Source of the DNA: JBAXBF01 sp034429745
GTDB lineage: Bacteria; Chloroflexota; Anaerolineae; Anaerolineales; DRKV01
Direction: 5' to 3'
NCBI GenBank assembly: GCA_034429745.1
Contig: DAOUFY010000174.1
Location: forward strand, 1 to 32,817
DNA: 32,817 nucleotides
Shown: positions 7,370-16,088 of the stretch, piece after piece
Numbering within the stretch: position 1 is the stretch's first letter
Layout: every line of letters begins with the position of its first letter
Notes under the pieces: model-generated
The model's input: only the letters and a program-made list of their open reading frames with translations
Told to the model about the DNA's origin: nothing
Databases searched by the model: none
Made by a program: the position numbers and the translations under genes

Positions 7370-9463
7370 TTACTTTAACCGCCAAAAACGCACCGTTCCA
7401 TCTCTGCTTGCGCTGGCAAGTACAGTTTGATCAGGAGCAAACTTAACAGATGTAACTTCACCTTTATGGCCCTGGAAAGTCGCCATTGGTTTATCAGGGT
7501 TATCTGATGTAATCGGCAAAACAACGACTGTTCCATCAATCATGCCAACTGCCAGCATCGAGCCATCTGACGAATAGGCTATACTAGTAACTTGGGCTGG
7601 CATTTGAATAGTGCGCAGCGACTCACCACTTGGGATTTTCCACAAGCGAATAGTAACATCCAATGATCCAGAGGCAAGGGTTTCTCCATCAGGACTGAAA
7701 GCTAGGCTTGTTATAGTTGCTAAATGGGCACTGAAAGAACCTAGCTGTCTGCCATCTTGAACAAACCATAGGATAACATTTTTATCCGCACCGCCAGAGG
7801 CTAGCATTGTACCATCCGGGGAATAAGCAACCGCGAATACATTATCCGTATGACCAGATAAGGTTTTTTGGTCTTCCTTTTCAATATTCCATATACCCAC
7901 CGTATTAGAAACACCTGTCGCAGTAGCAATCCATTGATTATCTGGGGAAAAGGTTACAGACAATACCGGACCGCCAGGTGTAAAAGCAACCTTCGGGGAA
8001 CCATCTTTCGCTTCATAGACAACCGCTGCTCCATCTATTGATGCTGTTGCCAATTTTGATCCATCAGGTGAATAGGCTACACTAGAGATGGTGCTGAGAT
8101 GATTAGCAAACATAAATTCAACCTTGCCGTCACTTGCCTGACGCACTTGGGCCCGATTGATCTCTCCTCCTAGCACGAGTTTACTGCCATCTGGCGAATA
8201 CGCCATAGAAGAAAGACCAAAACCAAATTCAAATGTTTTTGGGTTGCTGCCATCGCTCAGCTGCCAAACGCGTACTGTTCCATCTGTTGAACGCGATACT
8301 AGCTGTTGCCCATCCGGAGAAAAGGTCACATTGAACACTGGAGCTAGATGCCCCCTAAGAGTTTGAGCAACCTTGCCATCGTTAATTTGCCAGATGCGAA
8401 TAGCATTGTCAAAATATCCCGCTGCGATTGACTGACCATCCGGCGAAAAGGCAAGATTAAAGACAAAAGGATATTTGGCGGCCTCCTGCATAGCCCGGCG
8501 TTGTTGTTCTTCTGGAGTAAGCTCTTGATTTGGATCGGGGGTTTCTGTTGGCAGTTGAAATTCGGGCAAATCTCTGGTAGAAAAAGTTTTTACCTTTTCA
8601 CCCGTCGTTGGATTCCACAGAATAATGCTGCTGTCTCTCGACGAGGAGGCAAGCATAGTATTATCGGGAGAAAATGCCACATCTGATACTGCATTTTCAT
8701 GATCAGATAAGGTTTGATAAGGCTCCTTTGCATTAAGCTTCCATAACAGCACTTGATTGTCAGGATTATCTAACGCAATTGCCATAGTGGAACCATCCGA
8801 AGATAAAGCCACACTATTGATGCGTGATGCTATTACTCCCTCAATGGATTGCACTGCGGATCCATCAGCGGTTTTCCAAATTCGCACACTGAGATCCATA
8901 GAACCTGAAACAAGGTATTGGCCATCCGCTGAAAAAGCCAACGTAGTAACGTTGCTTGTATGGCCTTCGAGAGTTTTTCCGAGTTTACCATCACTGGCAC
9001 TCCAGAGCTGTATGGTGCCGTCATTACAGCCGGCAGCGATCAGATCTCCCCCAAACCAGGCGCTGAGACTATAAAGCCCTGTTGGGCATGCATCAAGGAA
9101 TTTTTGTTCTTCCCAAGTTGAGGCATCATAAAGGTATATGCCAAGGGCAGTACCGACGGCAAACTGCTTCCCATTAGAGTAATAGGCAATTCCATATATA
9201 CGGCCCTTTCCCCAGCGGCTAATTTCATTGTCAGAGGCAGCCTGAGATGAAGAGGCAGATGTTGATTCATTATTTTCCTGCGGTGCAATTGTTGGAATAA
9301 CCTCAGGCGGGATAGTTGGAAACGCTGTGGGAGGCATTTCCGCTGGTGCTGTCGGCTGAGCAGCCGGCGTTTCAGCTGCTTTGCCACCGCATGCCGCTAA
9401 AATTGCTGCAATAACAAGCAGGTTCATAAAAAACCAAACTGTGGATCGATTTTTTTGTTTCAT
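7370..9463 (-). CDS. WD40-repeat lipoprotein, 14 repeats (two predicted beta-propellers)
   Basis: A 697-residue exported lipoprotein. A signal peptide ends in lipobox LAAC (C25), followed by an Ala/Pro/Thr-rich linker (about 28-70). I count 14 WD40-type repeats from about residue 80 to the end, most with the pattern VxxVAFSPDGxxLASGSxDxTIRLW, enough for two seven-bladed propellers. Repeat 5 is followed by an insertion of roughly 40 residues rich in Glu, Gln and Pro. WD40 propellers are usually protein-interaction platforms; no enzymatic motif is visible. AGGAG (9470-9474, reverse strand) gives a good ribosome site for the ATG at 9463. It lies 77 nt upstream of secA in the same direction, so the two may be co-transcribed. 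Its partner is unknown. Confidence 0.88.
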   Translation of the reverse strand: MKQKNRSTVWFFMNLLVIAAILAACGGKAAETPAAQPTAPAEMPPTAFPTIPPEVIPTIAPQENNESTSASSSQAASDNEISRWGKGRIYGIAYYSNGKQFAVGTALGIYLYDASTWEEQKFLDACPTGLYSLSAWFGGDLIAAGCNDGTIQLWSASDGKLGKTLEGHTSNVTTLAFSADGQYLVSGSMDLSVRIWKTADGSAVQSIEGVIASRINSVALSSDGSTMAIALDNPDNQVLLWKLNAKEPYQTLSDHENAVSDVAFSPDNTMLASSSRDSSIILWNPTTGEKVKTFSTRDLPEFQLPTETPDPNQELTPEEQQRRAMQEAAKYPFVFNLAFSPDGQSIAAGYFDNAIRIWQINDGKVAQTLRGHLAPVFNVTFSPDGQQLVSRSTDGTVRVWQLSDGSNPKTFEFGFGLSSMAYSPDGSKLVLGGEINRAQVRQASDGKVEFMFANHLSTISSVAYSPDGSKLATASIDGAAVVYEAKDGSPKVAFTPGGPVLSVTFSPDNQWIATATGVSNTVGIWNIEKEDQKTLSGHTDNVFAVAYSPDGTMLASGGADKNVILWFVQDGRQLGSFSAHLATITSLAFSPDGETLASGSLDVTIRLWKIPSGESLRTIQMPAQVTSIAYSSDGSMLAVGMIDGTVVVLPITSDNPDKPMATFQGHKGEVTSVKFAPDQTVLASASRDGTVRFWRLK

Positions 9464-9526
9464 TTTTTTCTCCTAATTTTATAAACAGAAATATCTGCTT
9501 AAGCTGCTATATAAATCAAGGTATGT

Positions 9527-9532
9527 ATTATA
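9527..9532 (-). promoter_or_regulatory. Candidate -10 box for the WD40 lipoprotein gene
   Basis: A perfect TATAAT on the minus strand, about 64 nt before the WD40 start codon, lies in an AT-rich 176-bp gap between that gene and the epimerase stop. I find no good -35 at 16-18 nt, so the call rests on the -10 alone. The rest of the gap holds nothing recognisable. Confidence 0.35.
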
Positions 9533-9639
9533 CTTTGATTTTCCTTTCTATAGCTTAAGTTTTGGTTAAGATTCTTTTAAAAATATATATACATAGAATA
9601 CAACAAAGATCGCCAGAAAAATCACCCCACACCCCTAGC

Positions 9640-10578
9640 TCAACTGGTTAAAAAGCCAGCAACAGTTCGCGATAGTCCCTCCATGAGAGATATTTGTGGA
9701 GTGAAACCCAATAATTGAGACGCTAAAGAGCCATCACCAACCGAACGATAAATATCCCCCTGGCGCGGTGCTTCAAACTGGGGTGGCGGTAAACTTACAC
9801 CTTCAGCAGCCATTATCTGATACAAAGCATGCAGTACATCAAGAATACTGACCTCTTTCCCGCTGCAAATATTAAGTGCCAATCCCGCAGCTTGAGTGGA
9901 ACGGGCTGCTAATAGGTTGGCTTGTACAACATCCTCAACATAAACAAAATCTCGCACTTGTGTACCGTCGCCGAAAATTACTGGCGATTTACCTTGCAGC
10001 AAATGCTGTATGAAGCGAGGAATGACAGCTGCATAAGGGGAGTTGGGATCTTGGCGTGGTCCATAGACATTAAAGTACCGCAGCGCAACAATGGGCAAAT
10101 GATAAATACAGCTATACATACTTGCAATTTCTTCAGTAACTTGTTTAGAAACCCCATATGGAGACAGCGGCAGAAGAGGCTCGCTTTCCTTTAAAGGAAG
10201 ATGTTGTGAATCGCCATATACAGCACTGCTTGAGGCAATGACTATCCGCTGTACTTTAGCTTGGCGCGCTGCTTCAAAAAGGTTCAGCGTGCCTTCGACG
10301 TTTACGGCAAAACAAGTTTGCGGATCCTTCAACGAAAGAGGGACGGAGATAAAGGCTGCGTGATGATAAATGATTTCCACATCCTGAACTGCGCGCTCAA
10401 CACTTTTTGCGTCGCGCAAATCACCTTCTATAATCTCTACCTCGCAACCGCTAAGATTCTCCCACTTACCTGTGCTGAAGTTATCAAAAACTCGCACTTT
10501 GTCCCCTTGTTTTAGGCAACCGCGCACTAAATGGGAACCAATAAAGCCCGCACCCCCGCTGATCAATACTAAACTCAA
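9640..10578 (-). CDS. NAD-dependent nucleotide-sugar epimerase/dehydratase (extended SDR, GalE/WbpP-like)
   Basis: A 312-residue extended short-chain dehydrogenase/reductase, most likely a UDP-hexose 4-epimerase or close relative that supplies activated sugar for the surface glycan made by this operon. The NAD-binding motif is GGAGFIGSH (8-16). Catalytic residues are the YGVSK pair Y141/K145 and the serine in SSSAVYGD (about 117-118); ALRYFNVYGPRQ is typical of the family. The start is TTG at 10578, two bases past the stop of the sugar transferase gene, with GGGAGG placed six bases before it inside that gene, so translation is probably coupled. The substrate cannot be decided from sequence. 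Confidence 0.85.
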   Translation of the reverse strand: MSLVLISGGAGFIGSHLVRGCLKQGDKVRVFDNFSTGKWENLSGCEVEIIEGDLRDAKSVERAVQDVEIIYHHAAFISVPLSLKDPQTCFAVNVEGTLNLFEAARQAKVQRIVIASSSAVYGDSQHLPLKESEPLLPLSPYGVSKQVTEEIASMYSCIYHLPIVALRYFNVYGPRQDPNSPYAAVIPRFIQHLLQGKSPVIFGDGTQVRDFVYVEDVVQANLLAARSTQAAGLALNICSGKEVSILDVLHALYQIMAAEGVSLPPPQFEAPRQGDIYRSVGDGSLASQLLGFTPQISLMEGLSRTVAGFLTS

Positions 10579-10580
10579 CT

Positions 10581-12029
10581 CTACCTCCCTCGAAAACCAA
10601 AAACCGTCCAGGGTGTACGCAGAATTATCAGGATATCCATGAACAGGCTGCGATGCTTAATGTAATATAGATCATACTCAAGTTTCACCATAGTATCCTT
10701 TACTGTCGCAACATAGCCGTAGTTCAATTGAGCCCAGCCTGTTATTCCTGGCTTCACCAACAAGCGGGCACGATAAAAGGGAATGGTTTTCTGCAAAGAT
10801 TCAACCAACTCTGGTCGTTCGGCACGCGGTCCTACCAAGCTCATATCTCCCAACAACACGTTGATAAATTGAGGAATTTCATCAAGGTGGGTTTTGCGCA
10901 GAAAACGCCCTAGGCGAGTAACCCGCTCATCATTTTCTTCTGCCCATTTTGGCTTTCCATCAGCTTCGGCATCCTGACGCATTGTACGAAATTTTATCAT
11001 ACGGTACGGCTTTCCACCGCGGCCCAGGCGAGTTTGGACATAAAAGATTGGCAACCCAGTTTCTAGCAGGATAGCCAACCCGATCGGAATAAAAATAACA
11101 GCCAAGAACGCCACTCCTACCATACCGCCGGCTACATCTAAAACGCGTTTTGCCATGCGGTAAAAAATGCTTTTATGCGCCTCCTCAGCAAAAGAGCGCA
11201 GCAGCCAATTGGCATCCAAGTACTCAATAGGTACTCTATTAAGCAATTCCTGATAGACTGTGGTCATATTGGTTACATCAACACCGCGTTCCTGGGCATC
11301 CAGCAAACTTTGGAACATTGTTCCACCAATCTCCCCCAAAATAGCTACCAGCAAGTCGGTTACCTGATATTCTTGAACAATATCGAGTAGTTGTGAGCTA
11401 TCCCCTAATACAGAATACCCATCGATGGTTTTTCCAGCTTTGTTTTTATCATCATCTACAAAGCCAACAATAATAAAAGGCGAGGGTTTTACCGTGGTCA
11501 ACACCCGCAGTAACACTTCCCCGGTCCTTCCAGCCCCAATAATAACAGCTCGACGCAATAGAAATTGGCGCGTTGTTAGGAAGTAATAAAACAAATAACG
11601 CCATAGCAAAGAAAGCAATGAAGCTGAAATGACAAAACCCGCTACACCACGCCGCGGCAGCATAGAGCGCGGCGCATTCGTTACACTAAAGAAAATAACC
11701 AAGTATAAACCAAAACCAATCAGCGTAGCTACACCAATACCCTTGACTGTTGCCTGCCAGTCTCCAAGACGATGGACATCATAGAGTTCCAGCAAGAGCA
11801 ATATCCAGACTAAAGGCATGGCATAAAACCATTCCGGCACCCTTACTTTGAGAAACTGAGCTGAAAAACCAAACCAAATATCACCAATGCCCCAAAAGTA
11901 AAGCCCAATGAAAAGGGCAATTAAAGCCACAATAAAATCGCCCAGCACAAGCACAACACGCCACTCTGCCGGACGAAACTGCCAAGAGGAATAGGTTTGT
12001 TGTTTATTATCTTTTGTTTGGTTGCTCAT
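10581..12029 (-). CDS. Polyprenyl-phosphate sugar-1-phosphate transferase (exopolysaccharide initiating enzyme)
   Basis: About 482 residues. It transfers a sugar-1-phosphate from a nucleotide sugar to undecaprenyl phosphate in the membrane, the first step of a repeat-unit glycan. The N-terminal half has four membrane segments, then a Rossmann-like cytoplasmic region (RAVIIGAGRTGEVLLR) and a fifth membrane segment. The C-terminal third is the bacterial sugar transferase domain, with RMIKFRTMRQDA, KTHLDEIPQFINVLLGDMS, LVGPRAERPE and KPGITGWAQLNYGY. The ATG at 12029 (MSNQTKD) is preferred over one at 12074 because the longer form adds an unlikely leader; neither has a clear ribosome site. The start overlaps the end of the GT2 gene by 23 nt, and the epimerase starts two bases after the stop. 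Confidence 0.88.
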   Translation of the reverse strand: MSNQTKDNKQQTYSSWQFRPAEWRVVLVLGDFIVALIALFIGLYFWGIGDIWFGFSAQFLKVRVPEWFYAMPLVWILLLLELYDVHRLGDWQATVKGIGVATLIGFGLYLVIFFSVTNAPRSMLPRRGVAGFVISASLLSLLWRYLFYYFLTTRQFLLRRAVIIGAGRTGEVLLRVLTTVKPSPFIIVGFVDDDKNKAGKTIDGYSVLGDSSQLLDIVQEYQVTDLLVAILGEIGGTMFQSLLDAQERGVDVTNMTTVYQELLNRVPIEYLDANWLLRSFAEEAHKSIFYRMAKRVLDVAGGMVGVAFLAVIFIPIGLAILLETGLPIFYVQTRLGRGGKPYRMIKFRTMRQDAEADGKPKWAEENDERVTRLGRFLRKTHLDEIPQFINVLLGDMSLVGPRAERPELVESLQKTIPFYRARLLVKPGITGWAQLNYGYVATVKDTMVKLEYDLYYIKHRSLFMDILIILRTPWTVFGFRGR

Positions 12030-13014
12030 AACATCGCGACAATAATGACCATAAAAATCCAACGCCCCAAGCATTATGCATAACAGCTACAGCTAAAGGG
12101 AAGCCAATCCATAAAAACCCATCCTTTTTACGGATAGATAACCCTATCCCCACCATGATTAAGATAAGCAGATACACCCCAAGAATAAGCCCAAATACAA
12201 CGAAAAAAGAAGGGAAAAAAAGAGAAGCAATCAATGAAAGCAATAAGCTCAGAACAAATAACGGAGGCAGTGCCTGCCGCCAACGCAACGTATGCGGATA
12301 GCGGCGCAGCATGCAATGCTTCCAAAAGCCATAACGGAAGTATTGACGCGCAAGAGAAGCGAGATCAGCTCGAGCAAAATAGACAGAGCTAATTTGAGGA
12401 TCAAGCCAAATTTTCCCACCGGCTTGTCTAACCCGCGTATTGAATTCATAATCTTCATTGGAAAGCAATGTTTCATCATAGAAGCCAACCCGCTGGATCA
12501 GATCTCGATGAAAGGCTCCAAAAGGGACAGTATCAGTAAATTGGGCTTTTTGGGTATGGCGGTATTGTGCGTCGCCAACCCCAAGCGGGTGAGCTGCTGC
12601 GATAGCTATTGCCCGGGCTATTGGAGTTGGCCGGCTTGGTTGAATATTCCATACACCTCCAACTACTCGGTTACTGTCATTTTTCAAAGCTTGCACACAC
12701 CGCTCAATATAATCCGGACGAGGAATGCAATGCGCATCTAATCGAACAATGTAGCTGCCTTGAGCCGCCTTAATAGCAAGATTTACCGCTGAAGGTATCG
12801 TACGGTTGGGATTATCTATCACGCGGATTGAAAGCTCAGGGTAAGCAGATTGAAATTCTGAAATCCTTTGCCTTGTCTGATCTTCTGAAAGAGCATCAGC
12901 GATAATCACTTCCAAATCGCCGAGAGGATAGGTTTGTTGAACAAGTGCATTGAGCAGCAAAGCAATTGTTTCCTGCTCGTTGTAGCAAGGTACAATGACA
13001 GAAACCTCAGGCAT
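12007..13014 (-). CDS. Membrane-anchored family 2 glycosyltransferase (ExoA-like)
   Basis: A 335-residue GT-A fold glycosyltransferase. The N-terminus shows SVIVPCYNEQETI and IIADALSEDQT; LDAHC (in VRLDAHCIPRPDYI) takes the metal-binding DxD position, and NEDYEFNTRVRQAGG supplies the acceptor-side acidic residues. The last third has about three hydrophobic membrane segments. This resembles succinoglycan-type ExoA enzymes, which extend lipid-linked repeat units at the cytoplasmic membrane face. The ATG at 13014 overlaps the end of ridA by 8 nt, with GGATGG upstream; two in-frame TTG codons lie just before it. The neighbouring transferase and epimerase support a role in surface polysaccharide synthesis. 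Donor and acceptor are unknown. Confidence 0.87.
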   Translation of the reverse strand: MPEVSVIVPCYNEQETIALLLNALVQQTYPLGDLEVIIADALSEDQTRQRISEFQSAYPELSIRVIDNPNRTIPSAVNLAIKAAQGSYIVRLDAHCIPRPDYIERCVQALKNDSNRVVGGVWNIQPSRPTPIARAIAIAAAHPLGVGDAQYRHTQKAQFTDTVPFGAFHRDLIQRVGFYDETLLSNEDYEFNTRVRQAGGKIWLDPQISSVYFARADLASLARQYFRYGFWKHCMLRRYPHTLRWRQALPPLFVLSLLLSLIASLFFPSFFVVFGLILGVYLLILIMVGIGLSIRKKDGFLWIGFPLAVAVMHNAWGVGFLWSLLSRCYEQPNKR

Positions 13015-13405
13015 CAACAATCCATCCTATTGCCTCAATTTCAACTGCTGCACCTTTAGGGAGTGCAGAAACAGCAATAGTAGAGCGTGCCGGAGGTTCT
13101 TTGGTGAAAAAAGTTGCATAGACCGCATTCATCGCTGCAAAATCCCCCATATCGCGAAGAAAGACGGTGGTCTTCAACACATTATCTAAGGAAGAACCGG
13201 CGGCTTCAAGAATATGCTTTAGATTAGTTAAAACTTGCCGAGTTTCTGCTTCCACTCCGCCGGGGACGATCTCATTCGTTAGCGGATCAAGCCCAATTTG
13301 TCCTGCTGTAAAAACCATGTTGCCTTGTTTTATAGCCACTGAATAAGGACCAACAGGTTTAGGTGCTAATTCGGTAACAATGACTTCTTTTTTTTCGGAT
13401 TGCAT
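13007..13405 (-). CDS. ridA: RidA family reactive-intermediate/imine deaminase
   Basis: A 132-residue member of the RidA/YjgF/UK114 family, which hydrolyses reactive enamines/imines made by PLP enzymes, so protecting metabolism from 2-aminoacrylate damage. Family features are GPYSVAIKQGNMVFTAGQIG near the N-terminus, the active-site arginine in PPARSTIAV, and EIEAIGW at the end. The ATG at 13405 has an excellent TGGAGG ribosome site; an in-frame TTG at 13417 lies on top of that site and is rejected. It is the first gene of the glycan operon, with the GT2 start overlapping its stop. That placement is odd because no PLP enzyme is nearby. Confidence 0.92.
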   Translation of the reverse strand: MQSEKKEVIVTELAPKPVGPYSVAIKQGNMVFTAGQIGLDPLTNEIVPGGVEAETRQVLTNLKHILEAAGSSLDNVLKTTVFLRDMGDFAAMNAVYATFFTKEPPARSTIAVSALPKGAAVEIEAIGWIVDA

Positions 13406-13449
13406 TTTATCCTCCAAACTTTTGAAGTGGTAAAGAATAGTCTTTTCTC

Positions 13450-13478
13450 ATTGTATCATAACCATTAGGAAGAGATAA
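13450..13478 (-). promoter_or_regulatory. Candidate promoter of the ridA-glycan operon
   Basis: On the minus strand TTATCT is followed after 17 nt by TACAAT, preceded by TGA (extended -10 form). It sits about 45 nt before the ridA ATG. The -35 match is weak; the extended -10 supports the call. Confidence 0.45.
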
Positions 13479-13487
13479 GGGTCTGAA

Positions 13488-13502
13488 GAAAAAGCGTTTT
13501 TC
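13488..13502 (-). terminator. A-tract/GCG/T-tract hairpin after the methyltransferase gene
   Basis: GAAAAA-GCG-TTTTTC forms a 6-bp stem 37 nt past the methyltransferase stop; on the minus strand the T-run continues into TTC. A weak intrinsic terminator is plausible. A very similar sequence lies on the other side of the restriction-modification pair at 16089. Confidence 0.35.
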
Positions 13503-13538
13503 AATAGAGGTTTTGTTATAATTTCTGGTTGTACTTGG

Positions 13539-15083
13539 CTATTCAATGTGATAGCTACTACTATCATCAAACAAACGCATTTCGACCTTAAGATTAATTT
13601 GCTTGAGGACATGATTGGGAATAGGGAGCTTTTCAAGAAAACGAGGTTCTACCTTTATTGCACCATCCCCATAAGATTTTCCAATAAGAGCCAAGTTTGA
13701 AATAACGTCCGGGTGATTGAGAAGCTCCCATAACTGATCCAATTTATCCTGATAATTTTTTCTCGGATATACACACAAAAAACTTGTTAAAGGTATAACT
13801 TTTGCAATATTGCGAATAAATCTTAAATTTTGTCGCCTTAGATAAGCAAACAAGAATGGTGGAGGCACGCGAACTTCCATTTTATACCAGGGCTTACGCT
13901 GAGCAATCAATGGTCTATGAGGTAAACCAATTCTTTCTCCTTCTTGTAAATACCTACGTACAGGTTCTGGCAAATGATTTATATCATCACCATTTAGAGA
14001 CAATAATAAAGTCGGTCTTCCTTTATTCTCAAGATAGTTAAGAGTCTCAATCGTTATCTCACTACCATCAACATCGCGTGTGCGCCCAATAGCCTTTTGT
14101 AAAAATCTTTCTGGTATTCCTAATTGTTTAGCCTTATCATTAGTAATGAAAAAGAAATCATTTGCACCTGTGGCAACACCACGCATTACTTTGACAAAAT
14201 CACCTAAACAGTATGTAGAGTCAATCTTTGGCAATAATCCGCGGGAAAAACCGGTTAATAACCCTTCTTTTAAATCTCTTCTAGCAACGTAAAATTCTCC
14301 ATTACTAATGGTATTCTCAAACCCAGATCTGATCCAAGCTCTAAGTGAAGAGGACTCTGGATGATAACATTTAACCCAAAAAAATTTTTCTTTTGGCAGT
14401 GTTTTACGAATTAAAAAGATTAATGGATTCGTATCGATATTGGGAAATGGTGAAGCTTCTGGAGAAAAAGTAATAACAGCATCTATGGAAAAGTTCTTTG
14501 CAATCCAAGCCCACAAATTATGCGAAAATTTACCCTCGCATATATCGGCCGGCAGAATGAATGCTAAGCGTCCATTATCTTTAAGTAATGTCAAAGCACG
14601 TATAAAAAAATAAACATGCAAACCAGCTCTTCCATCAATTGAATTGCCAATTACTTGAAAACTAAACTGTCTAAGCTGACTTTTTACTCCTGAGTTAATA
14701 CGATGATGTCTAATATAAGGTGGATTACCTACAATAGCTGAAAATTTTTTTTGTGGTGGATCAAGTACAAAATCGGATATTTCAACAGAAGCTATATCTT
14801 CTTTGGATAAACCTTGTTCTAGCGATTGGGACAAAACTAAGGCATCAACTTCCATTCCGGCAAAACTTATCGTCAAGCCTTTTTCCTTACTAATCACTTT
14901 AGCTGCTCGGAAAAAAGCTCCTGTGCCAACTGCCGGATCAAACAAGACACCACCTTCATCAGCCAGAACATATTCAACCATGAGTTCAGCAATCCAATCC
15001 GGAGTCCAGAATTGTCCTTTTTCTCTCAATATTTCTCTGGCCTTCCATGAAAGAGGAGGTTTATAAACTTTAATTTTTTGCAC
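13539..15083 (-). CDS. Type II N6-adenine DNA methyltransferase (gamma class)
   Basis: About 514 residues. It would methylate adenine in the target site and protect host DNA from the nuclease encoded just upstream. The N-terminal half is a gamma-class MTase: QFWTPDWIAELMV (motif X region), SAM-binding motif I FDPAVGTGAFF (about 48-58) and catalytic motif IV NPPY (120-123). The C-terminal half should hold the target recognition domain. The start is uncertain: GTG at 15083 has AGAGGA seven bases upstream, whereas an in-frame TTG at 15089 leaves only one base of spacing, so GTG is preferred. Either start lies inside the 3' end of the nuclease gene. Base composition is visibly more AT-rich than in the flanking glycan and envelope genes, which suggests horizontal transfer. 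The recognition sequence is not deducible. Confidence 0.87.
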   Translation of the reverse strand: MQKIKVYKPPLSWKAREILREKGQFWTPDWIAELMVEYVLADEGGVLFDPAVGTGAFFRAAKVISKEKGLTISFAGMEVDALVLSQSLEQGLSKEDIASVEISDFVLDPPQKKFSAIVGNPPYIRHHRINSGVKSQLRQFSFQVIGNSIDGRAGLHVYFFIRALTLLKDNGRLAFILPADICEGKFSHNLWAWIAKNFSIDAVITFSPEASPFPNIDTNPLIFLIRKTLPKEKFFWVKCYHPESSSLRAWIRSGFENTISNGEFYVARRDLKEGLLTGFSRGLLPKIDSTYCLGDFVKVMRGVATGANDFFFITNDKAKQLGIPERFLQKAIGRTRDVDGSEITIETLNYLENKGRPTLLLSLNGDDINHLPEPVRRYLQEGERIGLPHRPLIAQRKPWYKMEVRVPPPFLFAYLRRQNLRFIRNIAKVIPLTSFLCVYPRKNYQDKLDQLWELLNHPDVISNLALIGKSYGDGAIKVEPRFLEKLPIPNHVLKQINLKVEMRLFDDSSSYHIE

Positions 15084-16026
15084 TTTCAATTCCTCTCAAA
15101 ACCTCTAATGTTTCTTCACGCAAAACCATTTTTCCACCATCAAAATGTACATATGGCAAGAGATGTCCATTTCTATCTTCAACAACTTTGGCTTTCAGTT
15201 CTGGCTCTTGGATAACATCACAAAGAGGATAAGCGTAATGATAGTATATCTTGTAAATGGTTTTTCTTGTAATCGCACCACTAGGCGCTTGAAAAGTCTG
15301 CTCTGAAGGTATAATTAAGCCTTGTTCAATTAATTTGAGTATATCCGCAAGAGAAATACCAAAAGCCATGTCATAAAAAACATGCCAAATATGTATGGGG
15401 ATGTTGTTCGTATGCTGCCATTTCAATAATGGTTCTCGATCTTCTTCTTTGAGTATTATTGTGGGTAAAATAGCATTTTTCTTCAAACCCAATTGACCTC
15501 TCAGTCGTTTTTGAGGTTTCAGTTCAACTCCAAAATCAGGCATTGACTTACCTTTCCAAAGGCTATTTTCGCATTCCACTGCGATAAGCGCTCTTGATAA
15601 TAATGCTTGAAGAGTCTCATGATATTCTGGCGTGAAAGGCAATTCCTCTACACCACCCAATGAACTAATCAGATGATCAACAATACTTTTATGATCTTTT
15701 TTAAATATCAATAAATCCGGACGTTTATTTTTGCTTAAGCCGGCTGCTTCTAATCGTTCAAAATAAAGCTCAAAAGCTCTAATATCATTATCTGGTGCAG
15801 TACTGCTTGGACCATAGCGAATAGCATAATATTCTTTTGTGTTATTTACAGCTTCGATAATGCGTTCTTCACTCCATACCCCTTGTGACCAACGCATTAA
15901 AAAATCACTACCGCGCAGACGACGTGGGTTAAGTAAAAAATCAAGCACTTCAATTGGCTCATAACTGCAATATCCAATTTCAAAATCTTCTACACCTATC
16001 TTTAGCAATCTCTCAAAAATTGACAT
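15070..16026 (-). CDS. Putative type II restriction endonuclease (PD-(D/E)xK-like, possibly AccI family)
   Basis: A 318-residue protein directly upstream of, and overlapping, a DNA methyltransferase gene. A likely catalytic set is RPDLLIF (P103, D104), then VECENSLWKGK (E151, E153), which resembles a PD-(D/E)xK core with ExE in place of ExK; K158 or K160 may supply the lysine. The overall pattern (TAPDNDIRAFELYFERLEAAGL before KRPD) and the pairing with a roughly 515-aa gamma MTase recall the AccI family, but I cannot confirm this without a search. The ATG at 16026 is chosen over in-frame starts up to 16161 because the upstream part looks like random AT-rich intergenic translation. The gene is AT-rich. 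It would cleave unmodified foreign DNA. Confidence 0.68.
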   Translation of the reverse strand: MSIFERLLKIGVEDFEIGYCSYEPIEVLDFLLNPRRLRGSDFLMRWSQGVWSEERIIEAVNNTKEYYAIRYGPSSTAPDNDIRAFELYFERLEAAGLSKNKRPDLLIFKKDHKSIVDHLISSLGGVEELPFTPEYHETLQALLSRALIAVECENSLWKGKSMPDFGVELKPQKRLRGQLGLKKNAILPTIILKEEDREPLLKWQHTNNIPIHIWHVFYDMAFGISLADILKLIEQGLIIPSEQTFQAPSGAITRKTIYKIYYHYAYPLCDVIQEPELKAKVVEDRNGHLLPYVHFDGGKMVLREETLEVLRGIESAKN

Positions 16027-16041
16027 AATCTTACTATATTT

Positions 16042-16047
16042 ATTATA
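16042..16047 (-). promoter_or_regulatory. Candidate -10 box for the restriction-modification pair
   Basis: A perfect TATAAT on the minus strand, 15 nt before the nuclease ATG, with no good -35. Transcription starting about seven bases downstream would leave a very short leader. Confidence 0.3.
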
Positions 16048-16088
16048 TCTTAAGAGCAAGAAAAACCCACTATTAAAGAGAGTCATCT

